From Exiguobacterium sp. KRL4 (GTDB lineage: Bacteria; Bacillota; Bacilli; Exiguobacteriales; Exiguobacteriaceae), in contig NZ_MOLV01000012.1 of assembly GCF_001870785.1 (NCBI RefSeq), positions 1 to 64,000 of the forward strand: a DNA stretch of 64,000 bases, written 5' to 3'. Positions 7,767-16,100 of the stretch are shown in pieces. The position numbers were made by a program, and so were the translations under genes. The notes under the pieces are model-generated. The model saw only the letters and a program-made list of their open reading frames with translations, was not told the origin of the DNA and searched no databases. How positions within the stretch are numbered: position 1 is the stretch's first letter; every line of letters begins with the position of its first letter.

Positions 7767-8093
7767 ATGACACAACTGAGAAAATTACAATCGATTTCCG
7801 ACTTTGATCAATTCGTTTCTGAACACACCACGTTTGTGATTTGTAAACACAGTACGACTTGTCCGATCAGTTCGGCTGGTTTTTCCGAGTATACGAAATA
7901 CGCCGATACGACCGCGATCCCGACTGCTTATCTATTGGTTCAAGAAGCACGGACGTTATCGAACCATATCGCGGAACACTACAACGTCCGACATGAATCA
8001 CCGCAAGTCTTGTTCGTTCAGGATGGTCGGGCCGTTTGGACGACGTCCCATTACGACATTACGACAGACGCCTTAAACACGCATGTCGGTTAA
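7767..8093 (+). CDS. brxC: Monothiol bacilliredoxin BrxC (YtxJ family)
   Basis: A 108-residue thioredoxin-fold protein that removes bacillithiol from oxidised cysteines. The signature TTCPIS follows FVICKHS near residue 30, and the cis-Pro region SPQVLFVQDG follows. The ATG at 7767 is chosen because GGAGG lies ten bases upstream and the family starts here; an upstream in-frame start at 7734 would run back into the ThDP gene. The ribosome-binding site overlaps the stop codon of that gene, so it is the third member of the operon. A role in protecting an oxidation-sensitive enzyme of the operon is possible but unproven. Confidence 0.85.
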   Translation: MTQLRKLQSISDFDQFVSEHTTFVICKHSTTCPISSAGFSEYTKYADTTAIPTAYLLVQEARTLSNHIAEHYNVRHESPQVLFVQDGRAVWTTSHYDITTDALNTHVG

Positions 8094-8107
8094 TCTGTTT
8101 TCTTCTT

Positions 8108-8158
8108 TAAAAAATCCCTTCTCCCTGTTGCAATCAAACAGGGGGAAGGGATTTTTTT
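8108..8158 (+). terminator. Rho-independent terminator after brxC
   Basis: AAAATCCCTTCTCCCTGTT pairs with AACAGGGGGAAGGGATTTT across a short loop, followed by a T-run. It closes the gabD-ThDP-brxC operon. Confidence 0.9.
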
Positions 8159-8229
8159 GATCAGAGCTGGTTCAATCGAACCTCATCTTGTTCACAACAA
8201 ATAAAATTACCTTTCTTAGCTATTAATGT

Positions 8230-8258
8230 TTGTAATTTAATCTAAATCAGATTAAGAT
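8230..8258 (+). promoter_or_regulatory. Promoter with embedded palindrome (DHA2 pump)
   Basis: TTGTAA and TAAGAT are 17 bases apart. The spacer and -10 edge carry TTAATCT-5-AGATTAA (8237-8255), a perfect 7+7 inverted repeat. This fits an operator for a TetR- or MarR-type repressor of the efflux pump. Confidence 0.55.
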
Positions 8259-8319
8259 AGACAACAGATATAACGACCGTATAGAATTGTGTACTGTTAG
8301 TTCATTAAGGAGGAATACC

Positions 8320-9852
8320 ATGCAACACGAAAAATCTACTTCCGCTCGTCCCCCTTACGGCATCCTTGCCGTATTGATGATCGGTGCTTTTATCGCTTTC
8401 TTAAACAACACACTACTTAATATTGCGTTGCCTTCGATCATGAAAGACTTAAACATTGAAACATCGACGGTCCAGTGGCTGTCGACAGGCTTCATGCTCG
8501 TCAACGGGATTTTAATTCCGACGTCGGCTTTCTTAATTCAAAAATTCTCCGTCCGCCGTCTGTTTATCTTAGCGATGACCTTGTTCTCGCTCGGAACGAT
8601 TCTTGCTGGATTCGCGGATACCTTCCCGGTTTTACTCGCCGGACGGATGATCCAGGCTTCAGGATCTGCCATCATGATGCCGCTTTTGATGAACGTCATG
8701 CTCGTCAGCTTCCCGATTGAAAAACGTGGAACCGCGATGGGCTTCTTCGGTCTTATCATGATGGGTGCCCCCGCTATTGGTCCGACACTTTCCGGTTGGA
8801 TCATCGAACATTACGATTGGCGGATGTTGTTCCACTTCATCACACCGATTGCTTTGATTGTCCTGGTTGGTGGAGTCGTCTTACTGCGTGACGTCAAAGA
8901 ACGTTCCGATGCGAAACTTGACTTTACTTCCGTCGTCTTGTCTTCGTTCGGATTCGGAGGTCTTTTGTACGGCTTTAGTTCTGCCGGCTCCAAAGGCTGG
9001 GATAGCCTGCAGGTCATCCTGGCGCTGGTCATCGGTGTCATCGCACTCGTCACCTTCATTACGCGTCAATTGAAAATGGAACGTCCAATGCTCAACTTCA
9101 AGATTTATCGTTATCCGATGTTCGCTTTATCGTCCGTCATCTCGATGGTCGTGACGATTGCGATGTTCTCCGGAATGTTGCTGCTCCCGATTTATGTCCA
9201 GACGATTCGCGGTATCTCACCACTTGATGCCGGTCTGATGTTACTACCGGGTGCGATTTTGATGGCCGTCATGTCGCCGATCAACGGAAAATTGTTTGAT
9301 AAAATCGGTGGACGTCCACTCGCGATCACAGGATTATTCATTACCGTCGTCACGAGTTATTACTTCAGTCAGCTCGAAATGGATACGACTTACACCCATT
9401 TGATCATCCTTTATTCACTCCGGATGTTCGGGATGTCGATGGTCATGATGCCTGTTTCGACAAACGGGTTAAACCAGTTGCCAACACGTTATTATCCGCA
9501 CGGTACTGCGATGAACAACACGTTACAACAAGTATCAGGTGCGATCGGAACGGCTCTACTCGTGACGATCATGTCGACTCATGCGAAAACACGTGGAACG
9601 GAACTCGCACAAGAAGCAGCGAAAAATATGACAAGTCAACCAACGGCTGAAGCCGCTGCAGCGATGAAACAACAAATCGTGATGCAAGCAACGCTTGACG
9701 GCATCAACTACGCCTTCTTCATCTCGACGTTCATTGCTGGTCTTGCGTTTCTTCTCTCTTTCTTCATCAAACGAGCGACGCAAGCGGAAGACATTATCAG
9801 TAACCGTTCGCTCAACGAACAAATCATCAAACCACAAGTCTCGAACCAATAA
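8320..9852 (+). CDS. DHA2-family MFS multidrug efflux transporter (14 TM)
   Basis: A 510-residue major facilitator of the 14-helix DHA2 (EmrB/LmrB/QacA) family, expected to expel lipophilic drugs by proton antiport. The family motif ALPSIMKDLNI follows helix 1, motif A variants such as KFSVRRLF lie between helices 2 and 3, and motif C-like GAPAIGPTLSGWI is in helix 5. The ATG at 8320 follows AAGGAGG; an earlier frame start at 8287 lacks one. It is monocistronic behind a promoter with an embedded operator. The C-terminus is hydrophilic. Substrate unknown. Confidence 0.88.
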   Translation: MQHEKSTSARPPYGILAVLMIGAFIAFLNNTLLNIALPSIMKDLNIETSTVQWLSTGFMLVNGILIPTSAFLIQKFSVRRLFILAMTLFSLGTILAGFADTFPVLLAGRMIQASGSAIMMPLLMNVMLVSFPIEKRGTAMGFFGLIMMGAPAIGPTLSGWIIEHYDWRMLFHFITPIALIVLVGGVVLLRDVKERSDAKLDFTSVVLSSFGFGGLLYGFSSAGSKGWDSLQVILALVIGVIALVTFITRQLKMERPMLNFKIYRYPMFALSSVISMVVTIAMFSGMLLLPIYVQTIRGISPLDAGLMLLPGAILMAVMSPINGKLFDKIGGRPLAITGLFITVVTSYYFSQLEMDTTYTHLIILYSLRMFGMSMVMMPVSTNGLNQLPTRYYPHGTAMNNTLQQVSGAIGTALLVTIMSTHAKTRGTELAQEAAKNMTSQPTAEAAAAMKQQIVMQATLDGINYAFFISTFIAGLAFLLSFFIKRATQAEDIISNRSLNEQIIKPQVSNQ

Positions 9853-9919
9853 GCAGATTGTCTATCAGATCCGCTTTGTCCTTTTGGATGAAGCGGTTTT
9901 TCAGTTATAAACAATATAC

Positions 9920-9948
9920 TGGTACCCCCCATACCTATATGATATACT
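9920..9948 (+). promoter_or_regulatory. csoR promoter with CsoR operator
   Basis: The -10 box TATACT is at 9943-9948. The pseudo-palindrome GGTACCCCCCATACC at 9921-9935 has the flanked G/C-tract of CsoR boxes and covers the -35/spacer region. Copper binding to CsoR would release it. Confidence 0.6.
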
Positions 9949-9985
9949 CAACATAATAACTATTACAGAAGAAAGAGGTGTCCCC

Positions 9986-10282
9986 ATGAACCATGATCAT
10001 CCCCTTGTCCCCCGCTCCTCTGAAGAGCAGGATGCTTTAACGAAACGCTTGAGACGGATCGAAGGACAGGTCCGCGGCATTGCCAATATGGTGGCGGACG
10101 ATCGCTATTGTATCGATATCTTGACCCAAACCGCCTCGATTCAAGCGGCTTTACGCCAGGTCGAACTGCAAATCATCGAACGTCATGTCAAGATGTGTCT
10201 CCATGACGCAGCAACCGGACAGCAAGAGACCGATGTTTACGTCGACGAACTGATGGCTGTCATCGCTCGTCTCAAAAAGTAA
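9986..10282 (+). CDS. csoR: Copper-sensing repressor CsoR
   Basis: A 98-residue four-helix-bundle repressor of the CsoR/RcnR family. The copper ligands are visible as Cys in DRYCIDIL and His/Cys in RHVKMCLHD, the Cys-His-Cys set that identifies the Cu(I)-sensing subgroup. The basic patch RLRRIEGQVRG near residue 25 is the DNA-contact region. The ATG at 9986 follows GAAAGAGGTG. It is the first gene of csoR-copA-copZ, with 12 bases to copA, and probably represses its own operon through the G/C-tract operator at 9921-9935. Confidence 0.92.
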   Translation: MNHDHPLVPRSSEEQDALTKRLRRIEGQVRGIANMVADDRYCIDILTQTASIQAALRQVELQIIERHVKMCLHDAATGQQETDVYVDELMAVIARLKK

Positions 10283-10294
10283 GGAGGGATTCAG

Positions 10295-12421
10295 ATGTCA
10301 AAAACGATTGAACTGAATATCGAAGGCATGACATGTGCCGCCTGCTCCGCCCGGATTGAAAAGGTCTTGAACCGGATGGACGGTGTCGAAGCGACCGTCA
10401 ACTTACCTCTTGAGACGGCACGGATTGCGGTCCCGGACGAGATGGAGGAGCAGGTGATCCTTGATAAAATCAAAAAAGTCGGCTACGGTGCGACGCTCAA
10501 GACGACGCCCCACGAACAGGTTCAAAATCGTCGGATGCTCTACCGGTTTTTCATCGCCACGTTACTGTCGTTACCCTTGTTACTGAGCATGGTGTCGCAC
10601 ATTCCGAACAGTCCGCTTCACCTGCCGTTCCTGATGAATCCGTGGCTTCAATTTGCACTTGCGACACCTGTCCAGTTCATCATTGGTGCCCCGTTCTACA
10701 GCGGTGCCTATAAGAGTCTTCGCAGCGGCAGCGCCAACATGGATGTTTTGGTCGTACTCGGAACTTCCGCGGCTTATTTCTACTCAATTGCGGAAATGCT
10801 GATCCATCCACTCATGCCCAATCTCTATTTTGAGACAAGTGCCGTCCTGATTACGCTTGTCCTTCTGGGGAAAGTGCTCGAGGATCGGGCTAAACAACAA
10901 ACGACCGGTGCCATCAAAAGTCTTCTTTCCTTACAGGCAACCGATGCTGTCGTACTTGAAGATGGCATCGAACGGAAAGTCCCGATGGAGCATGTCCAAG
11001 TCGGGATGCAACTCGTCGTGAAACCCGGACAAAAAATTCCGGTTGATGGCGTGATCGTCTCGGGAGATGCCTATCTCGATGAATCGATGTTGACCGGTGA
11101 ACCGCTTCCTGCTCATAAAACTGTTCATGACGCTGTCATCGGTGGAACGTTAAATACGAATGGTCATCTTTTGCTGGAAGCGACCAAAGTTGGTCAAGAG
11201 ACGATGCTCGCGAACATCATCCGGGTCGTCGAACAGGCCCAGACGGAAAAAGCACCGATTCAGCGACAAGCAGACCGAATTTCCGGTATCTTCGTCCCGA
11301 TCGTCGTCGCCATTGCCATCGTGACACTAGCTGTCTGGTGGTGGACGACCGGCTCATTTGCCGAAGCCATCCGGCCAGCGATCGCCGTGCTCGTCATCGC
11401 CTGTCCGTGTGCCCTTGGACTTGCGACACCGACCTCAATCATGGTCGGAACGGGTAAAGGAGCAGAACACGGCGTACTGTTTAAAGGTGGTGCCCAGCTG
11501 GAATCGTTACAACATGTCGATGCCGTCGTCTTTGATAAGACCGGTACGTTGACGATTGGCCGCCCTGTCGTCGTGCAAACGTTCGGCCAGGAACAAGCAC
11601 TCGATTTTGCGGCAGCCATTGAAAAAAAATCAGAACATCCCCTTGCGCATGCAGTCACGGAAGAACGAGATGTCGTCTTTGATATCGAAGACTTCACCGT
11701 CGATGCCGGACGTGGTGTCCGCGGAACGATTTTAGGACATCACGTGATGGTCGGTTCAGCACGGATGATGCGTGAGCATGAGCTGATTCTCCCCGACTGG
11801 ACTTCCACTGGTGCGACGTTCGTCTATGTCGCGGTCGATGGACAGATCGAAGCCGGTTATGCGATTCGGGATGAGCTAAAACCAACGACGAAACACGTCA
11901 TTCAAGAGCTTCAGAAAACTAAAGCGGTTTATCTGTTGACAGGCGACCGACAAGAAGTCGCTTTGGAGCTCGCACATGAACTTGGTATTCCGCAGACACA
12001 GGTCTTTGCCGATGTGTTACCGATTGAAAAAGCAGACAAAATCAAAGCCTTACAAGCAATGGGTCAACGGGTCGCGATGGTCGGCGATGGCATCAATGAC
12101 GCACCAGCCCTTGCGACAGCAGATGTTGGGATTGCGCTTGGCAGCGGGACAGATGTCGCACTTGAAGCGGCAGATGTCACCCTGCTTGGACATGATCTGC
12201 AACAAGTCGCAACAGCCATCCGCTTAAGCGAGCAGACGATGAAAAACATTCGTCAAAATCTGTTTTTTGCACTCGGCTACAATACGATTGGAATTCCGAT
12301 TGCTTTCCTCGGACTCCTTGCCCCATGGGTCGCAGGTGCCGCGATGGCCTTCAGCTCTGTATCTGTCGTCACAAATGCGTTACGCTTAAAACGTATTCCA
12401 TTATCCAAAGGAGGAAAATGA
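10295..12421 (+). CDS. copA: Copper-exporting P1B-type ATPase CopA
   Basis: A 708-residue Cu(I) export ATPase of the plasma membrane. A single N-terminal heavy-metal domain carries GMTCAACS; B. subtilis CopA has two, so this is the shorter form. The transmembrane metal site CPC is in [14 protein letters not shown] near residue 369, the phosphorylated Asp in DKTGTLT near 413, the SEHPLAH histidine in the nucleotide domain and GDGINDAP near 596. The ATG at 10295 follows AAGGAGG. The stop codon is four bases from copZ and shares its ribosome-binding site region, so the pump and its chaperone are made together. Confidence 0.94.
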   Translation: MSKTIELNIEGMTCAACSARIEKVLNRMDGVEATVNLPLETARIAVPDEMEEQVILDKIKKVGYGATLKTTPHEQVQNRRMLYRFFIATLLSLPLLLSMVSHIPNSPLHLPFLMNPWLQFALATPVQFIIGAPFYSGAYKSLRSGSANMDVLVVLGTSAAYFYSIAEMLIHPLMPNLYFETSAVLITLVLLGKVLEDRAKQQTTGAIKSLLSLQATDAVVLEDGIERKVPMEHVQVGMQLVVKPGQKIPVDGVIVSGDAYLDESMLTGEPLPAHKTVHDAVIGGTLNTNGHLLLEATKVGQETMLANIIRVVEQAQTEKAPIQRQADRISGIFVPIVVAIAIVTLAVWWWTTGSFAEAIRPAIAVLVIACPCALGLATPTSIMVGTGKGAEHGVLFKGGAQLESLQHVDAVVFDKTGTLTIGRPVVVQTFGQEQALDFAAAIEKKSEHPLAHAVTEERDVVFDIEDFTVDAGRGVRGTILGHHVMVGSARMMREHELILPDWTSTGATFVYVAVDGQIEAGYAIRDELKPTTKHVIQELQKTKAVYLLTGDRQEVALELAHELGIPQTQVFADVLPIEKADKIKALQAMGQRVAMVGDGINDAPALATADVGIALGSGTDVALEAADVTLLGHDLQQVATAIRLSEQTMKNIRQNLFFALGYNTIGIPIAFLGLLAPWVAGAAMAFSSVSVVTNALRLKRIPLSKGGK

Positions 12422-12423
12422 TC

Positions 12424-12630
12424 ATGAAAGAAACAACTCTAAACGTCATCGGGATGACGTGTAACCACTGTAAAGCGAGCGTCGAATCGGCGTTAAACGA
12501 ACTCGATGGCGTCACGAATGCCACGGTATCACTTCCGGACAATACGGTTACCGTCACACACGACGATGTCGCGACAGAACGTCTTGTCGAAGCGATCGAA
12601 GAAATTGGTTATGATGTACCGACTGCTTAA
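12424..12630 (+). CDS. copZ: Copper chaperone CopZ
   Basis: A 68-residue heavy-metal-associated domain that passes Cu(I) to CopA. The ligand loop is GMTCNHCK at residues 10-17. The ATG at 12424 is preferred: AAGGAGG lies nine bases upstream, while the ATG at 12418, which overlaps the copA stop, would be only three bases from it. The length matches the 69-residue family norm. It ends the operon before a strong terminator. Confidence 0.92.
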   Translation: MKETTLNVIGMTCNHCKASVESALNELDGVTNATVSLPDNTVTVTHDDVATERLVEAIEEIGYDVPTA

Positions 12631-12638
12631 ATATTTTG

Positions 12639-12676
12639 AGCCAAACTGTCTGAAAGACGCAGTTTGGCTTTTTTAA
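12639..12676 (+). terminator. Terminator after copZ
   Basis: AGCCAAACTG and CAGTTTGGCT form a perfect ten-pair stem followed by TTTTTT. Confidence 0.92.
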
Positions 12677-12716
12677 TTTGAGTAAATCGGGAATGGTTTA
12701 ACAAGGAGGGGTTCGT

Positions 12717-12941
12717 ATGGTACCGAAAATCGAATTCGTAGAATACTTCGATGACAACAAAGGAAAACGATTTAAAATCGAACTTTGGAATCTCGGAACC
12801 TTCACATTTAGCGCTGAGTCAGCCAAAGGACCTGTCACTCGCTTTACGTCGATCGACATCCAATTCGTTCAAGACTGCGTAAGCCGGATGCGGTCGATCG
12901 TTGATGCCCAAAAAGCGTTTCAAAAGGATCAATTTGTCTAA
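12717..12941 (+). CDS. Small hypothetical protein, 74 aa
   Basis: Not recognised. The frame encodes 74 residues starting MVPKIEFVEYFDDNKG and rich in charged and aromatic residues (KRFKIELWNLGTFTFSAES), without signal or membrane segment. A very strong ribosome-binding site (AAGGAGGGG) seven bases before the ATG and its own terminator downstream argue that it is a real monocistronic gene. It sits between the copper operon and hemAT; neither neighbour suggests a role. Confidence 0.7.
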   Translation: MVPKIEFVEYFDDNKGKRFKIELWNLGTFTFSAESAKGPVTRFTSIDIQFVQDCVSRMRSIVDAQKAFQKDQFV

Positions 12942-12967
12942 ATGATGGACAACATATATAACGTGTA

Positions 12968-13021
12968 CCCTTCGCTTTCGAAGTGGAGATTCCACTCATG
13001 GTCACAGACCATGAGTTTTTT
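12968..13021 (+). terminator. Hairpin series ending in a terminator
   Basis: Three consecutive stems: CTTCG/CGAAG, AGTGG/CCACT, and the ten-pair ACTCATGGTC/GACCATGAGT followed by TTTTT at 12994-13021. The last is a classical terminator for the 74-aa gene; the first two are extra. Confidence 0.85.
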
Positions 13022-13055
13022 CATTTCAGGTCAATATTTTGTTAAGTAGGAGCAA

Positions 13056-13070
13056 ATTTTTCAGAAAATG
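13056..13070. promoter_or_regulatory. Candidate CodY box upstream of hemAT
   Basis: ATTTTTCAGAAAATG matches the CodY consensus AATTTTCWGAAAATT at 13 of 15 positions. It lies about 20 bases upstream of the sigma-D -10 element. Confidence 0.4.
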
Positions 13071-13072
13071 AT

Positions 13073-13099
13073 TATTAGATTTCTAGAAACAGCCGATAA
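13073..13099 (+). promoter_or_regulatory. Sigma-D-type promoter of hemAT
   Basis: GCCGATAA at 13092-13099 matches the sigma-D -10 element. The -35 element is poor (TATT at 13073, 15-base spacing, where TAAA is expected). The same -10 octamer precedes the other chemoreceptor in this window. Confidence 0.5.
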
Positions 13100-13147
13100 C
13101 TAACAAGACACTAAAAATCTTAATTCCAAGAAAATCGGGGGCATATC

Positions 13148-14455
13148 GTGCGCAATCCATTTAAAACTAAATCATCGATGTCGACCTATCAGGCGACCAT
13201 CGGATTTCCAGACAAACGACTGATTACGAAAACAAGTGATCCAAGCTTAACAGGACGCCTGGAATACATGGGCTACACGGAAGAACATTTACAAACCTTA
13301 AAGGCGATGGCACCTGTCGTCAACAGTGTGTTAGACGAAGTACTCGAGCAAGTACTCGATCATTTACTCCTTCATCCGGAAATGGTCCAAATCGCTCAAA
13401 ATTCTTCGACACGGGAACGTCTGAAAAAAGTGTTTGCTGACTATTTCGGAAGTTTATTGACTGGAAACATGGATGACAAGTTCCTCGCGATGCGGACACG
13501 GATGGGGAAAACCCACAACCGGACGTTCGTCCCTGTCACGTGGTTCATCGCTTCTTACGCTGCTTTTAATACATTACTGATTCCGAAAATCGTCGAACAT
13601 TTCCAACACGAACCGGCCCAATTGGCGAATGCGATTTTAGCATTGAATCATGCGATGAATCTCGATGCCCAAATCGTGACGAGTCAATATGTCGATGCTC
13701 GTTTACATGAAGTCAGTGCCGCCAATGACTCACGGAGCCGTTTGTTACAGGACGTCGTCCGGGTCAGCCAAGAAGTCGCTAGTACAGTTGAACAGACAGA
13801 AGGTGCGATTTTAGAAACAAGTCGCCGCGCCACACAAATCTTGTCTGAGACGAATCAAACCGAAAAAACAAGTCGTAATCTCGTCGGCTTGACATCAGAA
13901 AACGAAACGCAGATGGATAAAATGGAGCAACAATTTGTCCAAGCGACAGAACAAGTCAGTACGTCGTTAACAAGCATCCAACAGTTGAAAACAACGTCTG
14001 ACGAAATCGTCAAGATGACGCAAGGAATTGAAGACATCGCTAACCAGACCAACCTGCTTGCTTTGAATGCTTCCATCGAGGCCGCTCGTGCAGGTGAACA
14101 TGGTAAAGGCTTCTCCGTCGTTGCGATCGAAGTCCGTAACTTAGCGGAAAACGCTAAATTACTCAGCAGCAGCATCAATACCTTGATTCAAAAAAATAAC
14201 GGTAATATCAACGAACTCGTCTCCCAGATGGAAGATATCACCCGTTCCAACTCAGCATCTCGCAATGAATTACAACAAGTGAAAAGCGGCATCCATACCG
14301 TTAAACAAGAGATGGAAAACTACTTGGATATGTTCGGTCGCAATAAAAATGATCTAAGCCAAATCGTCCAAACGATTCAGGGCATCAGTCAAACGACACA
14401 AGGACTCTCTGCCTTGACGACAGATCTTGTCGCAGCTTCTGAACTAAACGCTTAA
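13148..14455 (+). CDS. hemAT: Haem-based aerotaxis transducer HemAT
   Basis: A 435-residue soluble chemoreceptor that binds oxygen at haem and signals to CheA. The globin-coupled sensor domain covers about residues 30-185. His123 in [10 protein letters not shown] sits at the same number as the proximal haem ligand of B. subtilis HemAT. No transmembrane segment is present. The signalling hairpin [20 protein letters not shown] is near residue 300, within long coiled-coil heptads. The start is GTG at 13148 after GGGGG. It is monocistronic, with a sigma-D-type promoter and a candidate CodY box upstream and a bidirectional terminator after it. Confidence 0.93.
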   Translation: MRNPFKTKSSMSTYQATIGFPDKRLITKTSDPSLTGRLEYMGYTEEHLQTLKAMAPVVNSVLDEVLEQVLDHLLLHPEMVQIAQNSSTRERLKKVFADYFGSLLTGNMDDKFLAMRTRMGKTHNRTFVPVTWFIASYAAFNTLLIPKIVEHFQHEPAQLANAILALNHAMNLDAQIVTSQYVDARLHEVSAANDSRSRLLQDVVRVSQEVASTVEQTEGAILETSRRATQILSETNQTEKTSRNLVGLTSENETQMDKMEQQFVQATEQVSTSLTSIQQLKTTSDEIVKMTQGIEDIANQTNLLALNASIEAARAGEHGKGFSVVAIEVRNLAENAKLLSSSINTLIQKNNGNINELVSQMEDITRSNSASRNELQQVKSGIHTVKQEMENYLDMFGRNKNDLSQIVQTIQGISQTTQGLSALTTDLVAASELNA

Positions 14456-14478
14456 CGTCTCTCTACATCGTAAACAGC

Positions 14479-14520
14479 AAATGGACCAATCCGCAGTGGA
14501 TCGGTCCATTTTTTATTTTT
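14479..14520. terminator. Bidirectional terminator hemAT / sortase
   Basis: AATGGACC-ATCC pairs with GGAT-GGTCCATT and is followed by a T-run on the plus strand and an A-run before it. It separates converging genes. Confidence 0.85.
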
Positions 14521-15127
14521 CCTGTTCGGCCGTCACGACCAATCGTTCATCGTATCCTTTTGATTGTGTGAACGTACCGATACACGTAATTAACGTTAAA
14601 CGTTGTGCAAGTGTCGCACCGAAAATCGATCCGACTGGTGCTTGATCCACGGGGTATGATTTTACGTTTGTCACCACATACAAAACTTTTTCACCCGTTT
14701 TTGAACTCAATTCAATTTTTTGTCCTCGTTTCACCTTCGCTAAGTCATAAAACACAGCCGGACCGTCGGTGTCATCGAGATGTCCGGCCAGAATGACATT
14801 GCCGGTCTGATTGGCTTTTGCACCGTACTGATACCAACCGACTTGATCAGTCTGCTTCGGGACATCCATCCGTCCTTTCGTATCCTTCCCCACGATCTCT
14901 ACATTGGCTTCAACATCAATGGTTGGAATACTTAAACGAGCGGGCACGAATGTTTCCATCTCTGTCGGTTCCGACTCCGAATTTGGCACTGGTGACTCAA
15001 CGACAGGTGGCGCTGGTTCCTCGGAACGTGGTACAGATGGAGCAGGTTCCTCTGCTCCTCCACACCCCGCGAGCATCACAATGATCATTACAAGGAGATT
15101 ACGCGTTTTCTTTACGACGGACGACAT
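14513..15127 (-). CDS. Class F-like sortase with lipoprotein signal
   Basis: A 204-residue transpeptidase that should attach a sorting-signal protein to the cell surface. Catalytic His is in LAGHLDD, Cys in LITCIG and Arg in YDERLVV, the layout of class E/F sortases. Residues 1-22 (KKTRNLLVMIIVMLAGC) form a lipoprotein signal with lipobox LAGC, then a Pro/Glu-rich linker to about residue 60; most sortases use a transmembrane anchor instead. The ATG at 15127 lies inside the 3' end of the upstream DUF4397 gene (29-base overlap), so translation is probably coupled. The upstream protein ends with an MPDTG sorting signal and is the obvious substrate. Confidence 0.82.
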   Translation of the reverse strand: MSSVVKKTRNLLVMIIVMLAGCGGAEEPAPSVPRSEEPAPPVVESPVPNSESEPTEMETFVPARLSIPTIDVEANVEIVGKDTKGRMDVPKQTDQVGWYQYGAKANQTGNVILAGHLDDTDGPAVFYDLAKVKRGQKIELSSKTGEKVLYVVTNVKSYPVDQAPVGSIFGATLAQRLTLITCIGTFTQSKGYDERLVVTAEQEK

Positions 15128-15893
15128 AGGCTGTCCCAACAAGCGCTGCTCCAGCAAGTGCTACGAGCGCCCAAGTTGTTGCCATCGAAGAATTTTCAGT
15201 TGTTCCGCCAAGACCTGTGTCCGGCATGGCTGCCATTTCACCGCCATCTGGAATCAAGAGGACGTCAAAGGCTGGTTCGCCTTCAAGTAGACCAATTGCG
15301 AGTGCTGTATAGTTTTTGCCACTATCGAGTTTAATGCCATCAAGTGCTTTGACGACGTCCGTTGCACCGGCTGGTCGTACTTCAAGATCGTACGTACCGG
15401 CATCCAGTGTACCGTAGTCAGAGACTTTCGAGAACTCGAGGTCGCTAAAGAGTGGATCTCCACCTTTTGGTGCGACATCAACGGCTGGTGCATCCGGTGC
15501 AAAGTGAGCGACACGGACCATTGATTTTCCATCTTCGCCTTTGCCGTTATCTTCCATGACAGCCAGTTTGATGTCTGCCAATTTACCGATTGCAGCTACA
15601 GAATAGAATTTTCCAGCTTCAATGTTGAGTGTTTGAGAAAGTACAGGATCTTTTGTTGTACCGGCTGCGAAGACTTCTACTTTACGTTCTCCGGCTGGGA
15701 GAGTCAGATAATCTGTGACATCCTTAAATTCTGCTCCTGAGACTGCTTTTTTGCCATCGACGGCGATGTCCACTGCTGGAGCATCAGGTGAAGCGTGAAT
15801 CACACGAACCATTGCGTCGTCCGCTGCGCCTACTGGGAGCACAAATAGTGCGAATAGCAGAGCAGCTGTAACGAAAGATAAGAGTTTCTTCAT
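15099..15893 (-). CDS. Cell-wall-anchored DUF4397 protein (sortase substrate)
   Basis: A 264-residue secreted protein. A signal peptide (KKLLSFVTAALLFALFVLP, ending VGAA) is followed by two related DUF4397 halves, each starting VRVxHxxPDAPAVD (about residues 28 and 125). The C-terminus has the cell-wall sorting layout: MPDTG, a hydrophobic stretch ATTWALVALAGAALVGTAY and a basic tail RRKENA. The ATG at 15893 is preferred over the GTG at 15905, with GAGAGG upstream. It overlaps the sortase gene, so the pair looks like a dedicated sortase-substrate unit. The ligand or surface function of DUF4397 is unknown. Confidence 0.82.
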   Translation of the reverse strand: MKKLLSFVTAALLFALFVLPVGAADDAMVRVIHASPDAPAVDIAVDGKKAVSGAEFKDVTDYLTLPAGERKVEVFAAGTTKDPVLSQTLNIEAGKFYSVAAIGKLADIKLAVMEDNGKGEDGKSMVRVAHFAPDAPAVDVAPKGGDPLFSDLEFSKVSDYGTLDAGTYDLEVRPAGATDVVKALDGIKLDSGKNYTALAIGLLEGEPAFDVLLIPDGGEMAAMPDTGLGGTTENSSMATTWALVALAGAALVGTAYVVRRKENA

Positions 15894-16052
15894 CTTTTTT
15901 TCCACCTCTCATGTCATGATGTATTTCGCTCTCAAACCAACAATTTACTTTACATTAAGAACCTTTCCCTTGTGATGACATCTTAAACTTAAAGGAAAAA
16001 TCCATTTATGTAAACGCTCTAATGTGCTAACGAAAGTCAAGATATCATCTAC

Positions 16053-16086
16053 AAAAAAAGACCAGTTTCCAAATAGAAAACTGATC
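16053..16086 (-). terminator. Terminator after speB
   Basis: On the minus strand GATCAGTTTTC and GGAAACTGGTC form a stem around TATTT, followed by seven T. Confidence 0.85.
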
Positions 16087-16100
16087 CTCGCTTGATTATA

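Noticed and set aside
15099-15157. Sortase start upstream of 15127.
   Set aside because: The longer form disrupts the lipoprotein signal, which begins properly at the ATG at 15127.
16011-16024. cre-like TGTAAACGCTCTAA upstream of the DUF4397 gene (13 of 14).
   Set aside because: The mismatch is in the conserved CA end, and no good promoter could be aligned with it; left as unproven.
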